Shown piece by piece: positions 42,508 through 51,537 of a stretch of 64,000 nt of DNA; within the stretch, counting starts at the first letter, position 1, and the number at the start of each line of letters is the position of its first letter. The notes below the pieces were generated by a model. That model was given only the letters and a program-made list of their open reading frames with translations. It ran no database searches and was not told the DNA's origin. The stretch comes from CBDCBA01 sp965214125 (GTDB taxonomy: Bacteria; Planctomycetota; Phycisphaerae; Tepidisphaerales; Tepidisphaeraceae). The position numbers and the translations under genes were made by a program. Location of the stretch: assembly GCA_965214125.1 (NCBI GenBank), contig CBDCBA010000034.1, positions 62,001 through 126,000 of the forward strand. Direction: 5' to 3'.

Positions 42508-43653
42508 TCAAGCACCTCGCCCCGCGACCGCCTGACGGCGCAGTCGTCGCCAGTGGCCTCGATAGCGAAGCGCCGGCAGCAAGCACCAGGCGGCGACGGC
42601 GGACGCCAGACCGAGTGCCACCAGCAGCGACACGCGGACGATGTGCCACGGGCGCTTTGCAAAGGACGAGCCCGTATCCCTATCGACGCGCTGATAAGCC
42701 GGCGGCATCTGAAACGACCCCCGCAGTCTTGGCTGGCCCAACCTGGCGACATCTTCGATCGTCCGCACCGTACGTCGTGCCACGACGTCATTTCGCGCAG
42801 CGACAAGCATCGCGTTGCCGTTTATGGTTCCCATGGCCAGGCCGGCCATCGTGTGGTCGGTGCCGTCCGGGTGTTCGTGCCGCTCCGTGTAGCTCAGCCG
42901 AAGGTAGCCTCGGCCCTCCGCGGTCGGTCGCGCAAGATCGGCGATGAGAAATCCGATCAGGATGAGGCACGCGAAGCCGAAAGCGGCGCGCAGACGCTTA
43001 GGCCGTCGTGGCGACTCGACCTTGTCGCCACCGCACTCGGGACACCGCCCGGTCGTAGCGCGAAGGTCGTAGCCGCAAGCATGGCAGTATCCGGCCTGAT
43101 CGCGATGGCGTCTCACAAGCCAAACGGCAAGCGGAATCAGCAGCAATAGCCCCGTCGGAAGGAGCGGGAGGCCGAGGTCGCGGCGGTCGGTCGACTGCCA
43201 GACGAACGGCCGCTCGACATTGGAGCCACCGCCGATTCCGCCGGACACCCAGCCCGGTTGCACGTGAACGACAAAGGCATCCAGCGATTGGAACCACTTG
43301 CGTGTTCCGGCCAAGTCGTCTCCCCAGACAATCTTGCCCGGCGGTGGCGGGCGTCGGTCGAGCTTGGCGACGGCGTCGACGTTGGACGACTCGTTGTTGA
43401 CCCAGTCGTAGGCCGCCTGCCGATCTGGTCCCGTGTCGATGAACCGCGTGCGATGCCACGACACGTAGGCGACACCCTCGGCGAGCACGAAGAACCCACG
43501 CTTCGCCGGAAACTCGACGAACAAACCGCTCGACAAGGTGAAGACGTAGCCCACCAAGCAAATCAGCGACGCCGCCGAGGCGATCCAAACACCGACAACT
43601 CGCCACCGTTGCCGGGATGAATTCGCCGGCGCGATGTCATGGTCGGCCACCAT
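42508..43653 (-). CDS. Membrane protein with CGYDL zinc ribbon
   Basis: Protein of 381 residues with membrane helices near residues 18-42, 170-185, 227-245 and 335-360. Between the second and third lies a zinc ribbon, CHACGYDLRATTGRCPECGG. I associate this CxxCGYDLR...CPECG motif with many unrelated membrane proteins of Phycisphaerae. The outer loops carry a VDAVAKLDRRPPPPGK region and a FRLSYTERH-like segment (YLRLSYTERHEH). Function unknown. Downstream of nfo on the same strand with a 20-bp gap. Confidence 0.75.
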   Translation of the reverse strand: MVADHDIAPANSSRQRWRVVGVWIASAASLICLVGYVFTLSSGLFVEFPAKRGFFVLAEGVAYVSWHRTRFIDTGPDRQAAYDWVNNESSNVDAVAKLDRRPPPPGKIVWGDDLAGTRKWFQSLDAFVVHVQPGWVSGGIGGGSNVERPFVWQSTDRRDLGLPLLPTGLLLLIPLAVWLVRRHRDQAGYCHACGYDLRATTGRCPECGGDKVESPRRPKRLRAAFGFACLILIGFLIADLARPTAEGRGYLRLSYTERHEHPDGTDHTMAGLAMGTINGNAMLVAARNDVVARRTVRTIEDVARLGQPRLRGSFQMPPAYQRVDRDTGSSFAKRPWHIVRVSLLVALGLASAVAAWCLLPALRYRGHWRRLRRQAVAGRGA

Positions 43654-43673
43654 GCGCGCCAGTCTACCACGCC

Positions 43674-44525
43674 TCACCGCTTCGCCAGCGACCGCAGCCG
43701 CTCGACGTTGATCGCGTCCCACGCCTGGCCGTCGTCGCGCTTGGGCTTGGGCGTTTCGAGGATCTTCGGGATCTTTCGCCAAAGCTTGTCCCTCACGATC
43801 GGCCGAAAGCCCTCGTCGCCGATCGTGCCCAGGCCGATGTGGTCGTGGCGGTCGACGCGGCTGCCGAGGTCCTTCTTGCTGTCGTTGAGGTGCCAGACCT
43901 TCACGCGATCGAGGCCGACCGTTGCGTCGAGCTCGCGCTTGAACACCCCGTACTTGCGGCCGCGAAAGTCGTAGCCGGCGGCGAACAGGTGCGCCGTGTC
44001 GAGGCAAACGCCAAGCCGGTCCTTGTTGTCGCTCGCGCCGATGATCTCCGCCAAATGCTCCAGCCGATGGCCGAGCGTCGTCCCCTGCCCGGCCGTACTT
44101 TCGAGGCAGACGGTCGTCTGACTGTTTTTCAGTGTCTTGAAGGCCGCGTCGAGTGACTTGGCGATGCGAGCGACGCCCTTCGCCTCGCCGTCGCCCATGT
44201 GCGCGCCGGGGTGCATCACGAGGTAGGGGATGTCCAGCACATCGCAGCGGCGAACCTCCTCGACGAACAGGTCGATCGACTTCTTCCGCAGTTCCGCGTC
44301 GGGTGAGGCGAGGTTAATGAGGTAGCTGTCGTGGCTGACGGTCTGGTCGAAGCCCGCATCGTCGCACGCCTCCCGCCACTGCTCGACGGCCGCCGGGTCC
44401 AGCGGCGGGACGCGCCATTGTTGCTGATTTTTAGTAAAAACTTGAACCGTCGCCAGCCCCAGTTCCCTGGCGCTGGCGACGGCCTTGTGCATTCCGCCGG
44501 CGATCGAAAGGTGGCTGCCGTACAT
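43674..44525 (-). CDS. nfo: Endonuclease IV (AP endonuclease)
   Basis: Cuts the DNA backbone 5' of abasic sites in base-excision repair. The 283-residue TIM-barrel protein starts GSHLSIAGGMHKAV and has the trinuclear zinc ligands in HPGAHMGDG, CLESTAGQG, GVCLDTAHLFAAG and VWHLNDSKKDLGSRVDRHDHIG. Length is standard. It follows the DUF3352-like gene on the same strand, 20 bp away. Confidence 0.96.
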   Translation of the reverse strand: MYGSHLSIAGGMHKAVASARELGLATVQVFTKNQQQWRVPPLDPAAVEQWREACDDAGFDQTVSHDSYLINLASPDAELRKKSIDLFVEEVRRCDVLDIPYLVMHPGAHMGDGEAKGVARIAKSLDAAFKTLKNSQTTVCLESTAGQGTTLGHRLEHLAEIIGASDNKDRLGVCLDTAHLFAAGYDFRGRKYGVFKRELDATVGLDRVKVWHLNDSKKDLGSRVDRHDHIGLGTIGDEGFRPIVRDKLWRKIPKILETPKPKRDDGQAWDAINVERLRSLAKR

Positions 44526-44544
44526 GACGGCCCCACCGTAGCGG

Positions 44545-46821
44545 CTAATCCTTCCGCGCCTCGTCGAGCGAGGCGACCGAGCGGTCGATCAGGTCGTACG
44601 CCCGCGGGAACTCCACGAACTCGACGTGGCCGTCGGCATAGAGGACGTTGATGCCGTCGTAGAAAAAGTCGGGATCCTCCCACGCAATGGCGACCTGGCC
44701 CGCGTCGCGAAGGTCCAAGAGATGCAGATCGCCTCCGGCGTAGAGGTAGCTGCCGGTGCGGCTGATGTTGCTGGGCGCTTCCTCCAATTCGGGATCGGCG
44801 GCAAGTTCCAGCGCGACACCATCGTCGCTGCGCGGGTTGTCGAAGAGCTCGCGTGTCAGGCCGTAGTCTTCGTCAAGCAGCGCGTCGAGCGTTGCGGGGA
44901 AACGGAGGTCATGTTCATCGGCGTACATGTGCAGACCCATGCCGAACTGCCGCATGTTCGAGGCGCTCTGGACCTTCCGCGCCGCCTCGCGGGCCTCGCC
45001 GAGCGCCGGGACGAACACGCCCATCATCGCCGGCACGGCCGCGACGGCGCCGCCGCCGGTGCCGCTGAGGAGGTTGCTCAGCGGGAACGGCTCGCGGCCG
45101 CGGAAGTGGATGCCGTCATCATCGACCCAGCTCACGCTCATCGACGGCGTCAGGTGCTCCATCAACGTCGGCAGCGGCGGCAGAACGATCGTCGGCGGCT
45201 CCAGGCGGATGTTGCCGCCGAACGTGTCGGCCGCGCCGGTCGCGAGCTGCATCAGCGCCAGCACCTGGCCGTATGACGACCGGGCCGTCTCGGGCAGGTT
45301 GGCGTAGGTGAAGCCGACGGGCTCGTTGCCGTCGGCCATCTCGCGGATGCTCGCCCATGCGTCCGACTCTTCGAACCCGCCGCCGATCATGCGGGCGGCC
45401 GCGACGTGCTGCGGGTAGAAGCCGAGGTAAAGACGCTCCTCATCGACCGTCCACGTCGGGGCGATCAGCGGCGCGTTCAGCACGTGCAGCCAGGTGCCGT
45501 CGACCTCGACGCTTCGGCCGGGGATGCGCCCGTTGCCATCGGTTTCCTCGGCCAGCGCCTCCGTGCCGACGGAGCTGAGGTTGATCGACATGCTCGCCAT
45601 GCCGCGGCGGAGCAGGTCGCGATCCTTGGGCGCGTTGACGACCACGCCGCTGGACAGGTCGCCGCCGATTCGCGGGCTGGTGAAGGCCGCCCACGTCGGC
45701 CCGAACTGGTCGAGCAGGTTGCGCTCTAGGTCGGTGCCAACGAGCTGGCCGACGAAGCCGACGGCCTGCTCGAACTGCTGGGCGTTGTCGGGGTCAAAGC
45801 GCGTGACGAGGCTGCGGGCGACGTCGACGAGCTGGTCGAGCTCGAGCCGGCCCGCCGCGGCGAGGCTCGCATCGCCGGGGATGGCCGCGAGCGTCGCCGC
45901 GTCGAGGCCGGCGCCGCTCGGGGGGAGCAGGCGCGTCAGGCCCTGGCGGTCGGGCGAGAGCTCGAGCATCGCGGCGGTCTCGAAGCTCTCGCCGACGAAC
46001 CCGCTGGCGACGACGAGCCGCCCGACGCCGTTGAGGCCCAGCGCGTTGAACCCCTCGCGGAACTCGGCGACGGCCTCGGCGCCCTCGTCGCGCTCCATCC
46101 CCTGCTGCACGACCTCGACCAACGCCGGCATGTTCAGGTAGCCCACGAACAGCGGTGCGCCGTCGAGCGACTCGAACGTCGGCGTTGCGACCTGGGCGAA
46201 GTCGCCGGTCGCCAACGCGCCGCGGGCCCCCTCCTGCGTGAGCTGGGCCATGTCCATCTCGCTGTAGCCGATGGCGAGATACACGTGCCCCTGTTGCTCG
46301 CTGACGACGAACGCCAGCTCCGGCTGACCCATGCGGCGGAAGAGCTCGTTCACGCTCGCACGCAGTTGCGGCGCCTCGTCGGCGGCGTTGCAGACGATCA
46401 TGATGCGCGGCAGCGGGTCGCCGTCGACGACCGGCGAGTTCCAGTCGACGCCGCCGAACGCGATGACCGTCGGGTGCCGCCAGGCCATCTGGGCGAGGTC
46501 GGTGATCGTGCGCGTCATGGCCTCGGCGTCGCGGTCGCCGCTCTGGCGGGCCAGGGCGGCCGCGGCGCGGGGAAGGTACTCCTCGAACAGCTCCGGCAGG
46601 TTCGACGCCGACAGCACCGCCTCGGCGTGGGTGCCGTCCATCGCCTCGCCGGCTGCGTCGGTGCCCGCCCAGCCGGCGTACAGGATCGCCCCGCTCGGCA
46701 CGCGGTCGGCCAGCGGCGCATCGCTCGCGTCGGCGGCAAACACGGGAACGCTCCAAGTTGCCGCGGCGAGGGCGGCGCCCGCCGCGGCGTAACGCAGCCG
46801 CTTGGTAAGGGAAGTCTTCAT
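44545..46821 (-). CDS. Secreted DUF3352-like protein with H-X9-DG-like C-terminus
   Basis: Exported 758-residue protein with a signal peptide (residues 1-30). The main part repeats a VPSGAILYAGWAG / DAPLFVGYLNMPALVEVVQ / GDASLAAAGRLELDQLV pattern of the DUF3352 type. The last 180 residues resemble the end of planctomycete DUF1559 pseudopilins: LGEAREAARKVQSASNMRQFGMGLHMYADEH and a final ADGHVEFVEFP. The N-terminal prepilin helix of DUF1559 proteins is missing, so the tail is fused to a different protein. Function unknown, probably envelope-associated. Confidence 0.75.
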   Translation of the reverse strand: MKTSLTKRLRYAAAGAALAAATWSVPVFAADASDAPLADRVPSGAILYAGWAGTDAAGEAMDGTHAEAVLSASNLPELFEEYLPRAAAALARQSGDRDAEAMTRTITDLAQMAWRHPTVIAFGGVDWNSPVVDGDPLPRIMIVCNAADEAPQLRASVNELFRRMGQPELAFVVSEQQGHVYLAIGYSEMDMAQLTQEGARGALATGDFAQVATPTFESLDGAPLFVGYLNMPALVEVVQQGMERDEGAEAVAEFREGFNALGLNGVGRLVVASGFVGESFETAAMLELSPDRQGLTRLLPPSGAGLDAATLAAIPGDASLAAAGRLELDQLVDVARSLVTRFDPDNAQQFEQAVGFVGQLVGTDLERNLLDQFGPTWAAFTSPRIGGDLSSGVVVNAPKDRDLLRRGMASMSINLSSVGTEALAEETDGNGRIPGRSVEVDGTWLHVLNAPLIAPTWTVDEERLYLGFYPQHVAAARMIGGGFEESDAWASIREMADGNEPVGFTYANLPETARSSYGQVLALMQLATGAADTFGGNIRLEPPTIVLPPLPTLMEHLTPSMSVSWVDDDGIHFRGREPFPLSNLLSGTGGGAVAAVPAMMGVFVPALGEAREAARKVQSASNMRQFGMGLHMYADEHDLRFPATLDALLDEDYGLTRELFDNPRSDDGVALELAADPELEEAPSNISRTGSYLYAGGDLHLLDLRDAGQVAIAWEDPDFFYDGINVLYADGHVEFVEFPRAYDLIDRSVASLDEARKD

Positions 46822-46933
46822 TCGATTCTCCGGGTCTGTGAGGTGATTGTGTCGGTCATCGGCCACGGCGAACGTTGCGCGGCGTCCCGGGGGCAGCATT
46901 CGCCGGAAGCGGGGATGTTGCAAGCGACAGCGG

Positions 46934-48211
46934 TCACTTGCCGACGCAAAAGGTCGAGAAGATGCGAGCCAGCAGGTCGTCCGGGGCCACCGTGCCCAGA
47001 ATGCCGCCAAGGTGATCGAGCGCGATTCGCAGCTCGAACGCGAGCAGTTCCGGCGGCCCGTCGATCACGTCGAGGGCCGAGGTCAACGCCGTTCGCGTGT
47101 CGGCAAGGGCGGCGAGGTGCCGGGTCGTCAACGCCAGGCGATCGCCGCCGTGACGGCCGAAGGCGAGGGAGTCCAATCGCTCGCGCAGCCAGTCGATGTT
47201 GTCGCCCGTGCGGGCCGAGACGTCGCCGGGGGCGAGGTCGGATTTGGTCGTGACGGCAAGGTCCGGCGGCCGCGGCAGCACCGGCGACGCGGCCAAGGCG
47301 TTCGCAGCTTGAACCAGCACCAGCACGTCCGCCTCACGCACCGAGTGAATCGCGTGAACCTGGGCGGCTGCGTCGAGCGCGTCTGCGGGCGTGTCGGCCA
47401 GACCCGGCAAGTCCAGCAGCACGGCCCGGCCGCCGGGAAGTTTGATGTCGACTCGGATCGCGTCGCGCGTGGTGCCGGCGGTCGGTGCGACGACCACGCG
47501 CTCCGCCGCTGCGAGCCGGTTCACCAGCGTGCTCTTGCCGGCGTTGGGCGGGCCGACGAGCGCGATCGTCGGCGGCCGCGAGAGGTCGGAAAATCGGGCG
47601 GAATCCGCTTGAAGTGCTTGCAACGCCTCGAGCAAACCCTTGATGCGCTGCCTCGCTTCGGCCGGGTCGATTGCGACGATGTCCGGCTCGTCCACGAAGT
47701 CGATGCCGGCCTCGCACAACGCCAGCAGGTGGGCGAGCGCGTCCATCGGCGGCGCGAGTCGGCGGGCGAGTTCCCCCTCGCGCAGCCGGGCGGCGGCGGC
47801 TAACTCGGCGTCGTTCGTCGCCGCGACCGCCGCCTGCACCGCTTCGGCCTCGTCCAGCCGCAGCTTGCCGTTGAAGTACGCCCGCGCCGTGAACTCCCCC
47901 GGTCGCGCATCGCGCCCGCCGGCGCTCCGCAGTGCCTCGAGCAGCAGGCGCACGATCAGCCCGCTGCCGGGGACGTGGTATTCGACCACGTCCTCGCCGG
48001 TGTGCGACCGCGGCCCGCGAAACGCGAGCAGGCGGGCGGGAATCTCCAACTCGCGCAGGCACAGCGCGACTACCGGGAACTCACCGGCCTTTGGCGTCGC
48101 GCCGAGATGCGTCGCCATCGCGAACGCATTGGGCCCGCTCGTGCGAACGATCGCGCGGGCGGCGGTGCCGGCGGGTGTGGCAAGGGCGACGATCGTGTCG
48201 GCGTCGGTCAT
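46934..48211 (-). CDS. mnmE: tRNA modification GTPase MnmE
   Basis: With MnmG it modifies the wobble uridine of several tRNAs. The 425-residue protein has the N-terminal folate-binding domain (DTIVALATPAGTAARAIVRTSG), a helical domain, the inserted G domain (GPPNAGKSTL, DLPGLADT, TKSDL) and the C-terminal FCVGK with the catalytic cysteine. Somewhat shorter than the E. coli protein. It follows yidC on the same strand, a common order, here without jag between them. Confidence 0.95.
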   Translation of the reverse strand: MTDADTIVALATPAGTAARAIVRTSGPNAFAMATHLGATPKAGEFPVVALCLRELEIPARLLAFRGPRSHTGEDVVEYHVPGSGLIVRLLLEALRSAGGRDARPGEFTARAYFNGKLRLDEAEAVQAAVAATNDAELAAAARLREGELARRLAPPMDALAHLLALCEAGIDFVDEPDIVAIDPAEARQRIKGLLEALQALQADSARFSDLSRPPTIALVGPPNAGKSTLVNRLAAAERVVVAPTAGTTRDAIRVDIKLPGGRAVLLDLPGLADTPADALDAAAQVHAIHSVREADVLVLVQAANALAASPVLPRPPDLAVTTKSDLAPGDVSARTGDNIDWLRERLDSLAFGRHGGDRLALTTRHLAALADTRTALTSALDVIDGPPELLAFELRIALDHLGGILGTVAPDDLLARIFSTFCVGK

Positions 48212-48223
48212 CTCCCTTCCCTA

Positions 48224-48294
48224 GCCGCGACCCGGCGGGTCGCGGTCTGAAATTCGCGCGACGACGCCCCGACCGCGACCCGCCGGGTCGCGGC
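48224..48294. repeat. Nested palindromic inverted repeat, family G
   Basis: Two perfect 24-bp arms, 48224-48247 and 48271-48294. Each arm contains a palindrome with half CCGCGACCC, a 3-base spacer and half GGGTCGCGG. It sits in the yidC-mnmE gap. Confidence 0.9.
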
Positions 48295-48304
48295 AAGGAG
48301 AGCG

Positions 48305-50458
48305 TCAACGCTTCTTGCCGCCCTTGCGGTTGCCGCCGCCCTTTTGCTGCTGTTCCTGGAGCTTTTGGACCTCTTCCATCCTGGCCGCCATGCGCTTTTG
48401 GAAGCCGGCCATCTTCTTGGCAAAGCCCGTTTGCTCCTGCTGTTCGCTTGGCAGCGGCTTGCCGAGGCGTTTGGCTTCCTCGTCGGCGGCGGCGAGCGCC
48501 TCCTCCTCGCGCTTCAGGTTCCGCCGCACGATCTTCGTCTCGATGATGCCGATCGTCGTGCTCGTGAGGATGTACAGGTTCAGGCCGCTCGGGGCGGTGT
48601 AAAGGAAGATCGGGAAGAGGGCGACCATCATCACCTGGATGAACTTTTGCTGCCGGCGTTGCTCCTCGCTCATCGCCGTCGTCGGCTGGGGCTGGAGCTT
48701 GATCTGGAGGTAGAAGACCACGGCCATCAGCAGCGGCAGCAGGTTGACGCCGGTGATCGCCAAGCCGCCGATGAACGGGATGACGTCCGGCACGAGCGTG
48801 AGCGGCCCGTCGAACTGGATCGCGCGGTCGGGCACGCCCAGATCGTCGATCCACGTGTAGCCGTAGAGCAGCGGCGCGTGCCGCAGCTCGAACGTGGCCT
48901 GGAGCATGCTGTAGAGCGCGATCCAGATGGGCGTTTGCAGCGCCATCGGCAGGCAGCCGAAGAGCAGGGCCGAAAACTGCTGCGGGGCGATCTCCGCCAT
49001 CGCGGCGGCCATCTTTTCCTTGTCATCGCCGTACTTCTTCTTGATCTGCTCGATCTTGGGCGCCAGCTTGCTCATGCCGAGCAGGTTCTTCTGGCTCCGC
49101 CGCGTAATCGGGTGCAGTAGCGTGCGGACCAGCACCACCAGCCCGATGATCGCCAGGCCCCAATCGCGGAAGATCAGGTAAAAGAAGCTCAGCAGCGCCA
49201 CCAGCACGTCCACCACCGGCTGAAAAACGCACCACGTGCAGCCGAACGGGCTGCGCGTCGTCTGGTTGAACGCGATGCCCGCCGAGCGGTAGTAATCGTT
49301 CTCGATCACGCTCCGCAGCTTCGGCCCGAGGAAGACCGCGAGCTGCCAGACGTCGCTCTTGCCGGGGGCGATCGCGACGGGCGTTGTCGTCACGCGCAGG
49401 GCGACGTGGCGATCCTCGATCGGCTCGGCCGCGTCGGTTGACTCGGCCACCACACTCGCGATGCGCGTCGACGGCTCGATCTCGTCGCCGACGTTGCGCG
49501 TGTCGAGCGGGCGGACGATTGCGTTGAAGTACGTGGTGCCGGTGCCGAACCAAAAGAGCGCCCGCTCGCTTTGCTCATAAGTTTGGCTTGGCTCGTCCTC
49601 GTCGAACGAGTGCACGGGGACGGCCTCGTAATCCACGCCGTTGCTGCCGGCGTAGCCGAGCAGGACGTTGCGGATGTCGTAGCTGCCCTCCCCCTCCGGC
49701 GGCGGCGTGGTCGTCGCCTGGAGCGTGTAGCTGACCTCAATCGGCTCGCCGGAGCGGTTGCGGATGGTCTGCTTGACAAGCACCTCGTAGCCGCTGTGCT
49801 CGGTGACGCCGTTGACCTCTTCGTCGCGGCCGAACAGGCGAAAGCTTTTCTCCACCGTCGCCACGATTTCGCCGTCACGGGCGAGGTCGATGCTGAAGGC
49901 GGCCACGCGCTCGCTCGACTCCGTCACGCGCCACGGCACGCCGTTGAGGTCGACGGTGTCCTCGCCGATCGTGATCGACCGCGTCGCGAGCGGGCGGGTG
50001 GCGTCGGGGGAGTTGCTTTGCGGGCGCTCGAAGACGTAGCGGTCGGGCTCGTTCACCTCGGCCGCGTAGCCGTTGAGGAGCGCCCGGTCGATGCCGGCGC
50101 CGCGGGCGCTCAGCGTGAGCTGCATCGCGTAGTTCGGGTCGGCCTCTGCGTCGGAGCCAAGCACCACGGTCTGCGCCGCGCCCGCATTGGCGACGACGAG
50201 GCGGCCCGTTGCGTCGACCGACTCGACGGCGACCGGCGGGGCGACATCGTTGTCGCTGGCATCGGCCGTCCGGGTCGTCGGCCGCGTGGTGACGGTGTTG
50301 TCGTCGCCTGGGAGGTCGGCCGGCTCGTCGACGACCTCGTCCTGAATCTCCGGCCGCGCCGTCCAGCCCATGCGGTCCTGGATGAACTGCACGCCCCACA
50401 TCCACAGCAGGAAGAACAGCGAGAAGCCGGCGATGAGAAGGAGCGTGCGCTTGTCCAT
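48305..50458 (-). CDS. yidC: Membrane protein insertase YidC
   Basis: Inserts and folds inner-membrane proteins, alone or with Sec. The 717-residue protein starts MDKRTLLLIAGFSLFFLLWMWG (first helix), has a large periplasmic domain to about residue 400, then the Oxa1 core: DWGLAIIGLVVLVRTLLHPITRRSQ, GCLPMALQTPIWIALYSML and TSTTIGIIETKIVRR. The tail is basic and rich in Gln, Gly and Lys. ATG 50458 fits the first helix. Typical of the long gram-negative form. Confidence 0.95.
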   Translation of the reverse strand: MDKRTLLLIAGFSLFFLLWMWGVQFIQDRMGWTARPEIQDEVVDEPADLPGDDNTVTTRPTTRTADASDNDVAPPVAVESVDATGRLVVANAGAAQTVVLGSDAEADPNYAMQLTLSARGAGIDRALLNGYAAEVNEPDRYVFERPQSNSPDATRPLATRSITIGEDTVDLNGVPWRVTESSERVAAFSIDLARDGEIVATVEKSFRLFGRDEEVNGVTEHSGYEVLVKQTIRNRSGEPIEVSYTLQATTTPPPEGEGSYDIRNVLLGYAGSNGVDYEAVPVHSFDEDEPSQTYEQSERALFWFGTGTTYFNAIVRPLDTRNVGDEIEPSTRIASVVAESTDAAEPIEDRHVALRVTTTPVAIAPGKSDVWQLAVFLGPKLRSVIENDYYRSAGIAFNQTTRSPFGCTWCVFQPVVDVLVALLSFFYLIFRDWGLAIIGLVVLVRTLLHPITRRSQKNLLGMSKLAPKIEQIKKKYGDDKEKMAAAMAEIAPQQFSALLFGCLPMALQTPIWIALYSMLQATFELRHAPLLYGYTWIDDLGVPDRAIQFDGPLTLVPDVIPFIGGLAITGVNLLPLLMAVVFYLQIKLQPQPTTAMSEEQRRQQKFIQVMMVALFPIFLYTAPSGLNLYILTSTTIGIIETKIVRRNLKREEEALAAADEEAKRLGKPLPSEQQEQTGFAKKMAGFQKRMAARMEEVQKLQEQQQKGGGNRKGGKKR

Positions 50459-50573
50459 GAACTTCGGTCGTGTGCGGCCCGGCGTCGAGCGGGCGACAAC
50501 CGTAGGGCCTTCGCCCCACCACCATCCCACCACCGCTTCGCCACCGCTTCACCACCGATGACCGCCGGCTTCG

Positions 50574-51437
50574 CTATCGCCCCTCGAGCAGGCGGCTGCC
50601 GAGGAAGTCGTCGAGCTCCTCGATCTCCTCGACCTTGCGCTTGGTCGCCATGATGTCGTACTCGATGCGCACGAACTCGATCACGGGCGGCCCGCCGGGC
50701 ACGGTCGAGAGGATCGCGTAGCTGCTGCGCGGGTCCCGGTCGCGCGGCTGGCCGACGCTGCCGACGTTGATGAGGGCCTTGCCGTTCGGGTCGAGCGTGA
50801 AGCGCCCGCCCGTCTCGTCGGGGCTGTAGAAGTCCGGCCCCGGCAGGAAGACGCCCGGCACGTGGGTGTGCCCGAGGAAGCAGTAGCGGGCCGTTGAACC
50901 GAACGGCAGCACGGCCGTCGTGTCGCGGCCGTTGGGGGTCGCGGGGGCGTCCAGATTGCCCGGCTGCGCCACGCCCAGGCGGTCGAACAGGGCTTGGAAC
51001 TTGCCCGGATTGGTGTAGATGTCGTCGGGGAAGACGTACTCGTTGATCGGCCGGCGCGGCGAGGCGTGAACCGCCTGAAACCGCCGCCCCTCCTGCGTGA
51101 ACTCCCGTCGCACCGGCAACGCCGCGACATACTTCCAGCGGTCGGCCTTCTTCTGCGGATCGGGCTCGGCATCAAGCTGCCCGCGCGTCCAGTAGGCCGC
51201 GCTCTCGGCGCCGGTGTTGAAGTTGTAGGGCTCGTAGAAGACCGCAAAGTCGTGATTGCCCATGATCGTGGCGCGGCAGCGCTCGCGGATCAGGTCGAGG
51301 CATTCGATCGGGTTCGGGCCGTACCCCAGCACGTCGCCCAGGCACAGGACGTCGGGGATGCCGCGCGCGTCGATGTCCTTTAAGACGGCGGTCAGGGCCT
51401 CCAGGTTGCCGTGGATGTCGCTGATGATCGCGAGCAT
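50574..51437 (-). CDS. Metallophosphoesterase (calcineurin-like, YfcE-type)
   Basis: Protein of 287 residues. Metal ligands are visible in ISDIHGN, LGDVLGYGP, MGNHDF and GHTHVPG, the full motif set of a two-metal phosphodiesterase. Substrate unknown; relatives act on cyclic or bis-nucleotides or dephosphorylate proteins. Cytoplasmic. It lies upstream of yidC on the same strand and is divergent from hom with 100 bp between starts. Confidence 0.9.
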   Translation of the reverse strand: MLAIISDIHGNLEALTAVLKDIDARGIPDVLCLGDVLGYGPNPIECLDLIRERCRATIMGNHDFAVFYEPYNFNTGAESAAYWTRGQLDAEPDPQKKADRWKYVAALPVRREFTQEGRRFQAVHASPRRPINEYVFPDDIYTNPGKFQALFDRLGVAQPGNLDAPATPNGRDTTAVLPFGSTARYCFLGHTHVPGVFLPGPDFYSPDETGGRFTLDPNGKALINVGSVGQPRDRDPRSSYAILSTVPGGPPVIEFVRIEYDIMATKRKVEEIEELDDFLGSRLLEGR

Positions 51438-51537
51438 TGCAGGGGGGCCACGCCAGAGCGGCGCGACGGGCGGGGCCGCATCCTATTCCCTGCCGACGCC
51501 GACGCAAAAGTGGGGCGGCGGCCATATCCTTCGCCCC

